Shown: positions 1 to 7,947 of the stretch, piece after piece
Position numbering within the stretch: position 1 is the first letter of the stretch
How the letters are laid out: every line of letters starts with the position of its first letter
Assembly (NCBI GenBank): GCA_964347995.1
Contig: CAYGBA010000006.1
Coordinates: 1 to 39,181 of the forward strand
DNA: 39,181 nucleotides
Origin: GCA-020348365 sp964347995
Lineage (GTDB): Archaea; Thermoproteota; Bathyarchaeia; Bathyarchaeales; Bathyarchaeaceae
Direction: 5' to 3'
Program-made: the position numbers and the translations under genes
Notes under the pieces: model-generated
The model's database searches: none
Told to the model about the DNA's origin: nothing
Seen by the model: the letters and a program-made list of their open reading frames with translations, nothing else

Positions 1-19
1 TGTGATAGTCAATTTTCAT
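1..19 (-). CDS. gatE: Glu-tRNA(Gln) amidotransferase subunit E, N-terminal start only
   Basis: The last 19 bases on the minus strand read ATG AAA ATT GAC TAT CAC, giving M-K-I-D-Y-H, the usual opening of archaeal GatE (M-K-x-D-Y). The start lies 12 bases past the gatD stop codon, and a purine-rich GAGGA stretch just upstream could serve as ribosome-binding site. GatE is the kinase/transamidase partner of GatD, so a gatD-gatE operon is expected. Only six codons are visible, so the call rests mostly on context; the remainder lies outside the window. Confidence 0.6.
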
Positions 20-31
20 GCTTTTTCCTCG

Positions 32-1357
32 CTACTTTTCTTCAGGGAGCGTTCTTGGTGATATTTCGTGGACTAGGTTTGTTCTCAGAAGTCTCTTCGC
101 TTCTTCCGTGTCTTTTGTTTGTCCAAAAATCCACATTAGCTTCACTAGGGCGGTTTCTGGAAGCATATCATCAAGGGGGATCATTCCCATCGCTAGCAGA
201 TCGCGGCCTTGATCATAGACGTTCATGTCTATTCGTCCCCAGATGCACTGGGATGTCATGGCGACTACCACATCTACCTTAACGGCGTTTCTGATTGCCG
301 AGAAGATATAGCTGCCTACGTGGCCCAGTCCTGTTCCTTCAAGAATGACACCTTTGTAATCGTTATCGATGTACCATTCGATACTTTTGGGGTCTAATCC
401 GGGATGAAACTTTACCAGCGCTACTTTGTCGTCAAAATCAGGTTTCAAAGCAAGTTTCCGGTTTGGGTCCCGCTTCTCGTAGTCTTGAACCAACATTGTG
501 ATTTTTTCGTCTTCCACTCTGGCCAAGGGTTTGGTGTTTATTGATTTGAAAGTGTCTCTGCGGCTTGTGTGGCACTTTCTCACTTTTGTTCCCCTATGAA
601 ACGCTATGGGCCTGTCTGAGACTGTTTCATGCATGGCAACAGCCACCTCAGCGAAGGGTGCCTCGGCAGCTGCCCTAGCCGCGCCTACGAGGTTGGTTGC
701 TGCATCAGAGCTCGGGCGGTCTGCTGACCTCTGGGAACCCACGATTATGACGGGCACAGGTAAGTCCTGTAGTGCGAAGCTTAGCGCCGCGGCTGTGTAT
801 CCCAAGGTGTCGGTTCCGTGTGCAACCACAACTCCAGCAGCGCCTTCTTTGATCTCTTCAGCTACAGCTTTTGCCGTCTCTGACCAGTGTTTTGGGGTTA
901 TGTTTTCGCTGAAGAGGCTGAAGAGGATTTTTGCATCTACCCTAGCTATTTCTGAGAGCTCTGGGACGACGCTATAGAGGTCGCTCGCTGAGAGAGCTGG
1001 TCGTACCGCGCCTGTTCTGTAGTCAACTCGACTGGCTATTGTTCCGCCTGTGCTTATCACCGAAACCTTGGGTAGACTGGACTTCTGTTTGGGGAGTGGT
1101 GGAGGTTTGAATGTTGGTTTGGTTCCTTCGCCGATTTTTTCTATTTGTGCTGTTGGAGTGATGTGGATGCCGATGTTGTATCCGCTTTTTATCTTGATCA
1201 CAACGTGTTTTTCGTCGCCGTATTCGGATCTGGGGATTAGGATGCCTTCGTAAGTTTCTTTGTCTTTTGTTATGCGTATTATGTCTCCGATTTCGGCTCC
1301 GGCTTTCTTGAGGATCTGTAACGCTCTGCCCTTGTAGCCTGGAAACTCTTTGCTCAA
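32..1357 (-). CDS. gatD: Glu-tRNA(Gln) amidotransferase subunit D
   Basis: This is the asparaginase-like subunit of the archaeal GatDE amidotransferase, which releases ammonia from Gln or Asn so that GatE can convert Glu-tRNA(Gln) to Gln-tRNA(Gln) in the cytoplasm. The 441 residues match the family length. An N-terminal GatD-specific beta domain (about residues 1-90) precedes the L-asparaginase fold. The two catalytic threonine motifs are clear: STGGT near residues 102-106 and HGTDT near 180-184. The start is TTG (M-S-K-E-F), with GGAGAG seven bases upstream lying inside the end of elp3; an out-of-frame ATGA overlapping the elp3 stop opens only a shadow ORF. It is co-transcribed with elp3 (3-base gap) and followed by the gatE start. 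A very secure call. Confidence 0.96.
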   Translation of the reverse strand: MSKEFPGYKGRALQILKKAGAEIGDIIRITKDKETYEGILIPRSEYGDEKHVVIKIKSGYNIGIHITPTAQIEKIGEGTKPTFKPPPLPKQKSSLPKVSVISTGGTIASRVDYRTGAVRPALSASDLYSVVPELSEIARVDAKILFSLFSENITPKHWSETAKAVAEEIKEGAAGVVVAHGTDTLGYTAAALSFALQDLPVPVIIVGSQRSADRPSSDAATNLVGAARAAAEAPFAEVAVAMHETVSDRPIAFHRGTKVRKCHTSRRDTFKSINTKPLARVEDEKITMLVQDYEKRDPNRKLALKPDFDDKVALVKFHPGLDPKSIEWYIDNDYKGVILEGTGLGHVGSYIFSAIRNAVKVDVVVAMTSQCIWGRIDMNVYDQGRDLLAMGMIPLDDMLPETALVKLMWIFGQTKDTEEAKRLLRTNLVHEISPRTLPEEK

Positions 1358-1360
1358 GTT

Positions 1361-2953
1361 TCATCTCTCCAACATCTTCGAAATGTAGGGTCCATCATCA
1401 TCGTATCCAAGCCGCTTGTAATACTGCTTTGCCCCGAGCCCGCTTAAAACAACTATCTTTCTCCTGTCGTAATCCTCAGAAGACAACTGCTCAGCCTTTG
1501 ACAACAGGGTTTCCCCGTAGCCTCTGTGTTGCCAAGCCTTAGTTGAGCGCTCTCCAACAGGGACTAAAGGACCATAAACGTGAAGTTCACGAACTATCGA
1601 AGTTGTGTCCGGATTGATCTCGGGCCTGTGAGCCTTTTCCGATGGAATGCGTAATCTGAGATAGCCTGTGAGGATATGTTTGACTGTATCTTCTGCTGAG
1701 ATGAAGATATCGTTGCCCTCTGCTGCCTCCTCTTTGGCGATAAGAATCTCAACCTCGTCTAGATTGGGCTTTATGTTGTCCTTCAGCCATCGGTGTCCCA
1801 CTTCGCGGCATCTTATGCAACGACACTGCAACCCTCGCGCCCTCAGTTTACTCAAAACAAGCTGTCGAAGGTTACTTCGGTCCACCCCAGCTTCGATCAA
1901 AGGAGCTGGGATGTCTCTCTGAACCCGCATTATCCTAACCCAAGGAGGAATCATTTTCTTCACCTTAAGAATAAGCTCTGCAGCCTCTTCAGTTGTGTAC
2001 GGTTCATACTTTTCATTCCTCCACCACTCATATACCCTCGTCCCCTTGAGAACAAGACATGGATATATCTTCAACATATCCGGCTTGAAGGCTGGATTGG
2101 TAAAAATGCTTTCAAATCCTTTTAGGTCTCGCTCATAGTTTGACCCAGGCAAGCCAGGCATTAGATGATAACAAACTTTTAAACCAGCATCTTTTAGTAT
2201 GCGAGTGGCTTCTACGACATCTTCAACGTTGTGTCCACGATCGACAAGCTCATAGATGTCGTCGTATACATTTTGGACGCCCAGCTCCACCTTGGTCACG
2301 CCCATGGACAACATATGATCTACGTGTCCCTCCTTAGCCCAGTCGGGACGCGTCTCCACGGTGATTCCAATGTTGTGAACACGACTATTCTCGGTGCATC
2401 TTTTCGCTTCTGCCAAAGACTCGGTTTTCTCAATGGTTAATGCGTCTAGACACCGCTTCGTGAAATTTTCCTGATAATGTAATGGCATGGCTGGAAAGGT
2501 TCCACCCATCACAATGATCTCCACTTTGTCAATGGTATGCCCGATTGCTTTCAGTTGCTCGATACGCCGCTTAACCTGCTTATATGGATCAAATTCATTT
2601 TGAACACCTCTCATCGCAGCCGGCTCATGGCCCGTATAGCTCTGGGGAGACCCATAAGGGGGCCCGCCAGGACAATATGCACACGGATTTTCCTTTGGAC
2701 AAGACCACGGCTTTGTCATTACCGCAACCACGGTGATGCCTGAAATTGTGCGCACTTTTTTTCGTTGCAGGACAGGAAGCAGCTTGCTTCTTTCGTTAGA
2801 TTTCAGGTGACTTATCAGCTGAGAGTTTGAAGGAACACAATTGAGGGAGTATTTGCCAGCGACCCTAAGCTTAGCTGGATTAACATCCTCTCTGGTCGGG
2901 TTAGGGATTTCCTTTAGGGATTCAATGATCTCTCTGCAGACGGCTACACTCAT
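1361..2953 (-). CDS. elp3: Elp3-type tRNA wobble-uridine carboxymethyl/acyl transferase (radical SAM + GNAT)
   Basis: A single-protein archaeal Elp3, expected to modify U34 of tRNA with a carboxymethyl-type group using SAM radical chemistry and acetyl-CoA. The radical SAM part carries a cysteine cluster near residues 85-94 (C-x5-C-x2-C followed by PGGPP) and the downstream SYTGHEPAAMRG segment typical of Elp3. The C-terminal about 130 residues form the GNAT acetyltransferase domain, with an acetyl-CoA loop of Q-x-x-G-x-G type (QHRGYG). I chose ATG 2953 over the adjacent TTG at 2956. A TATA-like ATTTATAGG at 2992-3000 would give a leader of roughly 16 bases, which suits weak or no SD. It heads the elp3-gatD-gatE unit, which groups tRNA modification with tRNA amidation. 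Confidence 0.95.
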   Translation of the reverse strand: MSVAVCREIIESLKEIPNPTREDVNPAKLRVAGKYSLNCVPSNSQLISHLKSNERSKLLPVLQRKKVRTISGITVVAVMTKPWSCPKENPCAYCPGGPPYGSPQSYTGHEPAAMRGVQNEFDPYKQVKRRIEQLKAIGHTIDKVEIIVMGGTFPAMPLHYQENFTKRCLDALTIEKTESLAEAKRCTENSRVHNIGITVETRPDWAKEGHVDHMLSMGVTKVELGVQNVYDDIYELVDRGHNVEDVVEATRILKDAGLKVCYHLMPGLPGSNYERDLKGFESIFTNPAFKPDMLKIYPCLVLKGTRVYEWWRNEKYEPYTTEEAAELILKVKKMIPPWVRIMRVQRDIPAPLIEAGVDRSNLRQLVLSKLRARGLQCRCIRCREVGHRWLKDNIKPNLDEVEILIAKEEAAEGNDIFISAEDTVKHILTGYLRLRIPSEKAHRPEINPDTTSIVRELHVYGPLVPVGERSTKAWQHRGYGETLLSKAEQLSSEDYDRRKIVVLSGLGAKQYYKRLGYDDDGPYISKMLER

Positions 2954-2991
2954 CAAGACCCATCTACAGTATATTTGACCTTTTAGATAAA

Positions 2992-3000
2992 CCTATAAAT
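2992..3000 (-). promoter_or_regulatory. TATA box for the elp3-gatD unit
   Basis: Minus strand reads ATTTATAGG. Initiation about 27 bases downstream would fall near 2969, just ahead of the elp3 ATG at 2953. A second TATA-like AAATATAC at 2969-2976 is too close to the start to be used for this ATG. Confidence 0.45.
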
Positions 3001-3078
3001 GAAAACTATAGACCTTGCGCCTCATTTTCGTTGTTCAAAACTTGAACAAAATAAACGTACATAAACTATCTTTTCCTT

Positions 3079-4683
3079 CTAGAGGATGCTAGGTGTATCT
3101 CTGTCTTTCAACATATCCGCATTCTCATAGACCATTCTCCCCTCTACGAAAGTCATCTCAACCACAATGTCTTTAATCTTATCTGGCGGAACCTTTCGGG
3201 GATCATGGGAGAGAACCACAAGGTCAGCCAGCTTACCAACCTCAATTGAGCCTTTGGCATCCTCCTCAAAAGAGGCGAAGGCCGCATCAATAGTATACAT
3301 ACGCAAAGCCTCATAAACGCTGATCTGCTCCTCCAGAAAAGATTTCCTCGAAACGGCTGCCCAGATGCCCAACAATGGATTTATGGGCTCCACCGGACAG
3401 TCCGAGCCGCCAGCAATCTGAACACCCTCCTGAATAAGGGTCTTGAAGGGATAGGCCCATCTGGCTCTCTTCGGTCCCAAACGATCGGCAACCCAGAAAT
3501 CTGAGACGACAAAGTGAGGCTGCACGGAGGCTATGACCCCCAACTTTTTCATGTGTTTAATCAGTTTTTTATTCAAAACGGAAGCATGTTCTACGCGGTG
3601 GCGATGATCTTTCCTAGGCTGTATCTTCAAAGCCTTTTCAAGGTCAGTTAACACCGCTTCTATCGCTCGGTCACCGATTGCGTGGACAGCTAGCTGAAGA
3701 CGCGCCTTATGAGTTTTCAAAATGAGTTCTTCCAATTTCTCCTTGCTATGAATCATCATCCCTCTTGTCGAAGAATCATCAATGTACGACTTATGCAAGG
3801 CTGCGGTGCGAGCGCCCAGAGAACCATCGGCAAAAATCTTCACACCTCCAATTCTCACCATGTCGTCACCGAAGCTCGTGGACAAGCCCAAGCCAACCAA
3901 ATGGTCGAAAAGTTCCACAGGAATCAGTATGTAAACTCTCAAAGGAAGTTCCTTCTGGGCACGAAGCTTTTGTATAGTGCGGATTTCGACCTCTGAATTG
4001 ATAATCCAGTGGACGCTTGTTAATCCGGCCTCCACAGCTTTCTGGCATGCCAAGCGACAGGCTTTCATGAGCTGATGCTCGCTGGGCTTAGATATTATCC
4101 TATGCACTAGATCCATGGCGTTTTCGCGCAAAATTCCTGTAGGCTCACCGGTTTTTGAGTCCTTGTCGATTTTTCCTCCAGATGGTGGAGTTGTTTCTGC
4201 GGTTATGCCTGCTTTTTCTAGGGTTCTGGTATTCACGACGCATACGTGACCGCACACACGGGTAAAGACTACAGGATTGTTTGGTGAGAGCTCATCTAGG
4301 TCCCATCTTGTTGGATACCGTTTCTCCTTTAGGCGGTCTTGATCCCATCCGCGACCTAGAATCCATTCCTCTTCTTCCGCCTTTTCTACGCGTTCTTTCA
4401 GTTTGTCCTGCATCTCTTTGATGGATTGGACGCCTCTCAGGCTGATTTCGGTTAGCGTTTTTCCGAATCCTGCCATGTGGATGTGGGTGTCTATGAGGCC
4501 TGGTATAACGGTTTTTCTGTTCAGATCGACTACCTTTGTGCTTTTTTTGATCAAAGATTCAATCTCTGCGTTTTCGCCAACCTTAATTATTCTGCTATTT
4601 TTGATGGCTACTGCCTGGGCTTGGGGTCTGGATGGGTTTATGGTTATGATGTTTCCGTTAATTAGAGCTAGATCTGCCTGCAT
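3079..4683 (-). CDS. YtcJ-like metal-dependent amidohydrolase (amidohydrolase family 3)
   Basis: A 534-residue amidohydrolase-superfamily enzyme of the YtcJ/exoenzyme-regulatory type. It has a short N-terminal beta domain (TVIPGLIDTH ends it), then the metal-binding H-x-H at about residues 67-69 (DTHIHMAG), a mid-protein His in LAVHAIGDRA, a His cluster in DHRHRVEHAS and the late Asp in GGSDCPVEP. These are the expected binuclear or mononuclear metal ligands. The substrate cannot be read from sequence; members of this family hydrolyse N-acyl or amide bonds and no signal peptide is visible, so it is probably cytoplasmic. ATG 4683 is preceded by a weak AAGTGACC. It stands alone between elp3 and rps30e on the same strand, with about 80-120 base gaps on each side. 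Confidence 0.88.
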   Translation of the reverse strand: MQADLALINGNIITINPSRPQAQAVAIKNSRIIKVGENAEIESLIKKSTKVVDLNRKTVIPGLIDTHIHMAGFGKTLTEISLRGVQSIKEMQDKLKERVEKAEEEEWILGRGWDQDRLKEKRYPTRWDLDELSPNNPVVFTRVCGHVCVVNTRTLEKAGITAETTPPSGGKIDKDSKTGEPTGILRENAMDLVHRIISKPSEHQLMKACRLACQKAVEAGLTSVHWIINSEVEIRTIQKLRAQKELPLRVYILIPVELFDHLVGLGLSTSFGDDMVRIGGVKIFADGSLGARTAALHKSYIDDSSTRGMMIHSKEKLEELILKTHKARLQLAVHAIGDRAIEAVLTDLEKALKIQPRKDHRHRVEHASVLNKKLIKHMKKLGVIASVQPHFVVSDFWVADRLGPKRARWAYPFKTLIQEGVQIAGGSDCPVEPINPLLGIWAAVSRKSFLEEQISVYEALRMYTIDAAFASFEEDAKGSIEVGKLADLVVLSHDPRKVPPDKIKDIVVEMTFVEGRMVYENADMLKDRDTPSIL

Positions 4684-4765
4684 TTAGGTCACTTTGAGGT
4701 ATAGGCGTCTATAAAAATTATTCCTTATGTATTGCTATGAGAATGATTTTGAGAAGTAGTCTAGG

Positions 4766-4957
4766 TTAGCGGCGGCGTCTACGTTGTCCTAGTTTCCAGC
4801 TTTGTCCTGGACGCCTTTGGAGGATTATTCTCTTTTCGTAGTTTCGACGACGACTTACTCTGGGCATCTTGCTTCTTCTGGTTTTGCCTTCGATGCCCAT
4901 TTTTGCTGTCTGCTGTCTTACTTTTCCTGCTTTTGATAGTGATCCGTGTGTTGGCAT
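4766..4957 (-). CDS. rps30e: Small ribosomal subunit protein S30e
   Basis: A 63-residue, very basic protein starting M-P-T-H-G-S-L-S-K-A-G-K-V-R, the characteristic S30e opening, followed by Q-T-x-K and a central P-R-V-x-R-R-x-N-Y block. It ends in an arginine run (Q-R-R-R-R-R). It is a structural protein of the 30S subunit. The start at 4957 is the ATG giving the S30e N-terminus; a second frame opening at 4967 gives a similar-sized but unrelated basic shadow. S30e is, from established comparisons, a TACK/eukaryote-type ribosomal protein absent from most Euryarchaeota, so it is the best taxonomic marker here. It appears monocistronic, with its own TATA-like element. Confidence 0.93.
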   Translation of the reverse strand: MPTHGSLSKAGKVRQQTAKMGIEGKTRRSKMPRVSRRRNYEKRIILQRRPGQSWKLGQRRRRR

Positions 4958-4987
4958 CTTCGGTCATCTTAGTACTTCGAATGATTG

Positions 4988-4995
4988 TTTTTAAG
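4988..4995 (-). promoter_or_regulatory. TATA-like element for rps30e
   Basis: Minus strand CTTAAAAA lies 31-38 bases upstream of the S30e ATG. Initiation about 27 bases downstream would leave a leader under 10 bases, so the message would be nearly leaderless. Confidence 0.35.
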
Positions 4996-5101
4996 TGTTG
5001 TGTGTATGAGCATCCCCTGATTCGGATCTCAAATACGTTTCAATTATATGATAGTTACTCATTATACACTCGCATCGATACGATGGCCTACGGTGGACAT
5101 T

Positions 5102-5896
5102 GTGGAGGAAGAAGTCTCCCGCTACCACACGTTACTCCGTGACCCCAACCGCAGAAAAATAATTGAAATCCTAGGCCAACAAGAGAAAATAGGCTTCAAG
5201 GAACTGCGACTGACGCTAGACCTAGGCGTCGGCACAGTCTACTACCACCTTGATATGCTCTCTAACTTCTTGACTCAAGACAAACAGAAGAAGTATATGT
5301 TGAACGACCGTGGTCGTCTCCTATACAAGGCATTAAGGGACAAGAGCCTGCCGCCTGCGTTAGACTTTGGTGAAGCCTTGGGTCACCGCTTTGGGCGCTA
5401 CCTCTTCTTGTCTCCAGTCTTCACACGTACAACTCAACCCATAATCCTCTTGCCTGTCGCGCTCCTCATCCTCGTCTTGGGTGCTTTTGGTTCAGCTCTT
5501 GCTGACCTCGACCCCGCGCTCTTCTTCTATTTTCCCTACACCGCCTATGAATTCGAAGCGATAATAGCGCTGTTCTTCTTCAGTTGGATAGGTCTCTTCC
5601 TATTTTCCGATGTTACTATTTCATTAGTGTATAAGCGAACCGGAAACGAGTTGCAGTTATTTACTTGTCTAGGAATTGCCGCCTTTCCACTTGCTTTATT
5701 TCCATACGTTACATTGTTCATCTCTCATGAATCTGCCCGATATCTCTTGTTGTTATTTCAAGTTTGGACTCTCTTACTCATCTCGTCCGCGTTCTGCTTT
5801 GGAAAGGGCATACGATTGGACAAATCTGTCTTAGTTAGCATGACAATGCTCTATCTCAACATTATGTCGCTAATGATTTTGGGCCGCTTTCCATAA
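5102..5896 (+). CDS. Membrane-anchored winged-helix (ArsR-like HTH) regulator
   Basis: The N-terminal about 75 residues form a winged helix: RDPNRRKIIEILGQ, then a recognition region with LGVGTVYYHLDML, then a wing ending at YMLNDRGRLLYKAL. The rest holds about five hydrophobic segments (for example PIILLPVALLILVLGAF and AIIALFFFSWIGLFLF), loosely recalling Yip1-type membrane domains. This is a one-component, membrane-bound regulator layout common in archaea; ligand and targets are unknown. I place the start at GTG 5102, with GGTGG at 5092-5096 five bases ahead. The longer frame begins at ATG 5048, but that ATG lies inside a TATA-like AATTATATGA, which would start transcription downstream of it. 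The exported proteins that follow on the same strand are possible targets (inference). Confidence 0.8.
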   Translation: MEEEVSRYHTLLRDPNRRKIIEILGQQEKIGFKELRLTLDLGVGTVYYHLDMLSNFLTQDKQKKYMLNDRGRLLYKALRDKSLPPALDFGEALGHRFGRYLFLSPVFTRTTQPIILLPVALLILVLGAFGSALADLDPALFFYFPYTAYEFEAIIALFFFSWIGLFLFSDVTISLVYKRTGNELQLFTCLGIAAFPLALFPYVTLFISHESARYLLLLFQVWTLLLISSAFCFGKGIRLDKSVLVSMTMLYLNIMSLMILGRFP

Positions 5897-6128
5897 AGTC
5901 TGAGTCTTATCCGCTCTATTTTTCGATGCATTAGTTACGGTCTTGAACTTCCTCAGTGCTTCTCTGTTAATGCGAAACCAAGATACAAAACCAATTTGAA
6001 GCCCAAGAAGTGTAGACCCTTGCACCAATTATAGTAGAGATCCTTGGCTGATGTTCTGCGGTTTCTTGCACAAGTCATAAAAGCCGATGCCTCGATACTG
6101 TTGAAGCGAAATTGGCAAGTGATGCAAT

Positions 6129-7766
6129 TTGAGAAGAAGGTTTGTGTCTGTCCTGAGTTTGTCTTTGTTGTTGGCTTCCTTACTATCTTTAGGATTCAAC
6201 CCGGTTGAGGTGGCGGCGGATGATGGCTTAGATGTGTCGAAAGTCTATGGAGTGAAGATTCTGTGGAATAGTTCTATGAACGTAAATGATGTTGCGGTGT
6301 CAAAAGACGGCAACTATATAGTTGCTGTGAACAGTACCGGCTTATACTATTTTTCATTCAACAGTTCAGATCCAATGTGGTGGTACTTGTCAGGCAAAGG
6401 GGAGTATTTCTATTCTGTTGTCATATCTGCTGACGGCGAATATGTAGCTGCTGGCACATCCCTTGGGCATGTATATTATTTTGACGATTGCAGAGGGGAA
6501 ACCGGTGAGAGATTTCATCCTACGTGGGCAAGTAGAGATTTGTGGGGAGCCGTCGAGAGGGGGACGTTGGATATGTCGCGTGATGGCGAATACGTTGTTG
6601 TGGGTGGAACTGGGATAGGCTTGTACTATTTTGCTGGATGCCGCGGAAGATGGGGCTCTGAGGAGGAGCCAACTTGGTCCAATATTTTCGGAATAAATGA
6701 CTTTCTCACGGTGCATATGTCCTCAGATGGTATGTATGTGGCGGCAGGAGGCAGAAACGAGACATGGAACGGATTCGTCATGTTTTATGAAGATGCGAAT
6801 GTTTTTCCATACCCCACTGAACCCGCTTGGGTTTCTTGGGGGCTCTTCGATCCGATAATAGATCTGGCAGTTTCTGATGATGGTTATGGTGTTGTCGCAG
6901 TAAGCTTGACAACTATTTATACACTTTACTATTGGGCAGATGCCACAACACTTACGGAGAACCCCAATCCTACATGGACGGATGAGGCAGCCTTCAACTG
7001 TGTGGATATGAGTGCAGATGGCGATGAAGTTGTAGCCGGTACAGCTCCTTTGTTCCCTTGTGGTTTGCACTTCTGGAGTAGAGCAAGAAATCGTTCTGGA
7101 ATTGATCAAGAAGAGGACTGGACTGAGCGTGAAGGGGAGGTCATTCTTGATTTAGCCGTGAGCGATAACGGTGATTTAGTAGCTGCTACAACTCAGATTG
7201 GAATTGCCTCTGATTACAAGGCTTGTTTCTACAAAGGCGATGGTAGCATGATAGCTGAAATTGACTTGCCTCGCTTCAGCCCTTTAGTTTCCATGTCAGG
7301 AGACGGGCGCATAGTAGCGATTGGAGACATGGGTCCTCTCACCCTTCATGTGTTCGAGGTTTTGGACGATCTGACTCCGCCCTTGATAGAAAATGTGTAT
7401 CAACAGCCGAATCCAGACAGTGTCTATCCTGACGATGAGGTTGCGGTTTATGCTAACGTCTCTGATAGTGAAAGCGGAGTAGAAACGGTGTTTCTCAACT
7501 ATACTAGTGGCAACGGAACGTGGATAACTGTTAATATGACAAATTTGGAAGAAAATGCTTGGAGCGGTACTATACTTGCGTATGAACATTGTACTTGGAT
7601 AAACTACACCATAGTAGCTGAGGATAAAGTTGGCCACATCAGAACTAGTCAACACGTATATCAATATCACGTAATCCCAGAGTTTCCATCATTCCTTGTC
7701 TTACCACTGTTCATGATACCAACACTACTGGTGATCATATTCTACAGAAGAAAACATTCTATGTAG
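6129..7766 (+). CDS. Exported, membrane-anchored beta-propeller protein with PEFP C-terminal anchor
   Basis: A 545-residue surface protein. A signal peptide (RRR then a Leu-rich core ending at VEVAA) opens it. Eight repeats of about 45 residues follow, each with S-x-D-G-x-x-V-A-x-G and closing in an aromatic strand: examples are VSKDGNYIVAV, ISADGEYVAAG, MSRDGEYVVVG, MSSDGMYVAAG, MSADGDEVVAG and MSGDGRIVAIG. This predicts an eight-bladed propeller. A single Ig-like domain (about residues 415-510, many N-x-S/T sites) and a tail of V-I-P-E-F-P, a hydrophobic segment and RRK follow, as in archaeal PEF-type anchors. The start is TTG 6129 with AAGTGATGC just upstream. Function unknown; cell-surface binding or adhesion is an inference. 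Confidence 0.82.
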   Translation: MRRRFVSVLSLSLLLASLLSLGFNPVEVAADDGLDVSKVYGVKILWNSSMNVNDVAVSKDGNYIVAVNSTGLYYFSFNSSDPMWWYLSGKGEYFYSVVISADGEYVAAGTSLGHVYYFDDCRGETGERFHPTWASRDLWGAVERGTLDMSRDGEYVVVGGTGIGLYYFAGCRGRWGSEEEPTWSNIFGINDFLTVHMSSDGMYVAAGGRNETWNGFVMFYEDANVFPYPTEPAWVSWGLFDPIIDLAVSDDGYGVVAVSLTTIYTLYYWADATTLTENPNPTWTDEAAFNCVDMSADGDEVVAGTAPLFPCGLHFWSRARNRSGIDQEEDWTEREGEVILDLAVSDNGDLVAATTQIGIASDYKACFYKGDGSMIAEIDLPRFSPLVSMSGDGRIVAIGDMGPLTLHVFEVLDDLTPPLIENVYQQPNPDSVYPDDEVAVYANVSDSESGVETVFLNYTSGNGTWITVNMTNLEENAWSGTILAYEHCTWINYTIVAEDKVGHIRTSQHVYQYHVIPEFPSFLVLPLFMIPTLLVIIFYRRKHSM

Positions 7767-7801
7767 CTAGGTATGAATCGCCGTTTCTCCCAAATAGGAT
7801 T

Positions 7802-7816
7802 CTTCAACGATTGAAG
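7802..7816. repeat. Inverted repeat, 6-bp arms
   Basis: CTTCAA-CGA-TTGAAG is a perfect hairpin or operator-like palindrome 36 bases after the stop of the propeller gene. It is not followed by a T-run, so a terminator role is not obvious. Confidence 0.5.
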
Positions 7817-7848
7817 TTTAAGTCTGGGAACAGGAAATCTAACAGCGA

Positions 7849-7868
7849 GGTTCGAGTTTTCTCGAACC
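7849..7868. repeat. Inverted repeat, 8-bp arms with TTTT loop
   Basis: GGTTCGAG-TTTT-CTCGAACC is a perfect 8-bp stem, about 80 bases upstream of the next gene and about 40 bases upstream of its TATA-like CTTAAAAG. It could be an operator, an RNA hairpin at the end of the upstream message or a transcription pause site. The GTTCGA string recalls a tRNA T-arm, but no tRNA body surrounds it. Confidence 0.6.
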
Positions 7869-7904
7869 CTTCTAGCTCGTAGTTCTATTTTTCTCGAAGC
7901 GATT

Positions 7905-7914
7905 CTCTTAAAAG
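7905..7914 (+). promoter_or_regulatory. TATA-like element and start region of the 7948 gene
   Basis: The sequence around here reads TCTCTTAAAAGAAG. Initiation about 27 bases downstream gives a short leader that still includes GGTGA at 7937-7941, six bases before the GTG start at 7948. Confidence 0.4.
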
Positions 7915-7947
7915 AAGCCGTTTCCAAGTTATTTTCGGTGAAAGACC

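Noticed and set aside
1023..1364. 113-aa minus-strand frame starting with an ATGA overlap on the elp3 stop
   Set aside because: Arg/Asn/Thr/His-rich composition, and it lies entirely in another frame of gatD, whose family match is unmistakable.
4779..4967. 62-aa basic frame beginning MTEDANTR
   Set aside because: Overlaps rps30e in another frame; the S30e signature lies in the frame starting at 4957.
7849..7868. GTTCGA-containing stem as a possible tRNA T-arm
   Set aside because: The stem is 8 bp with a 4-base loop, and no acceptor, D-arm or anticodon arm surrounds it.
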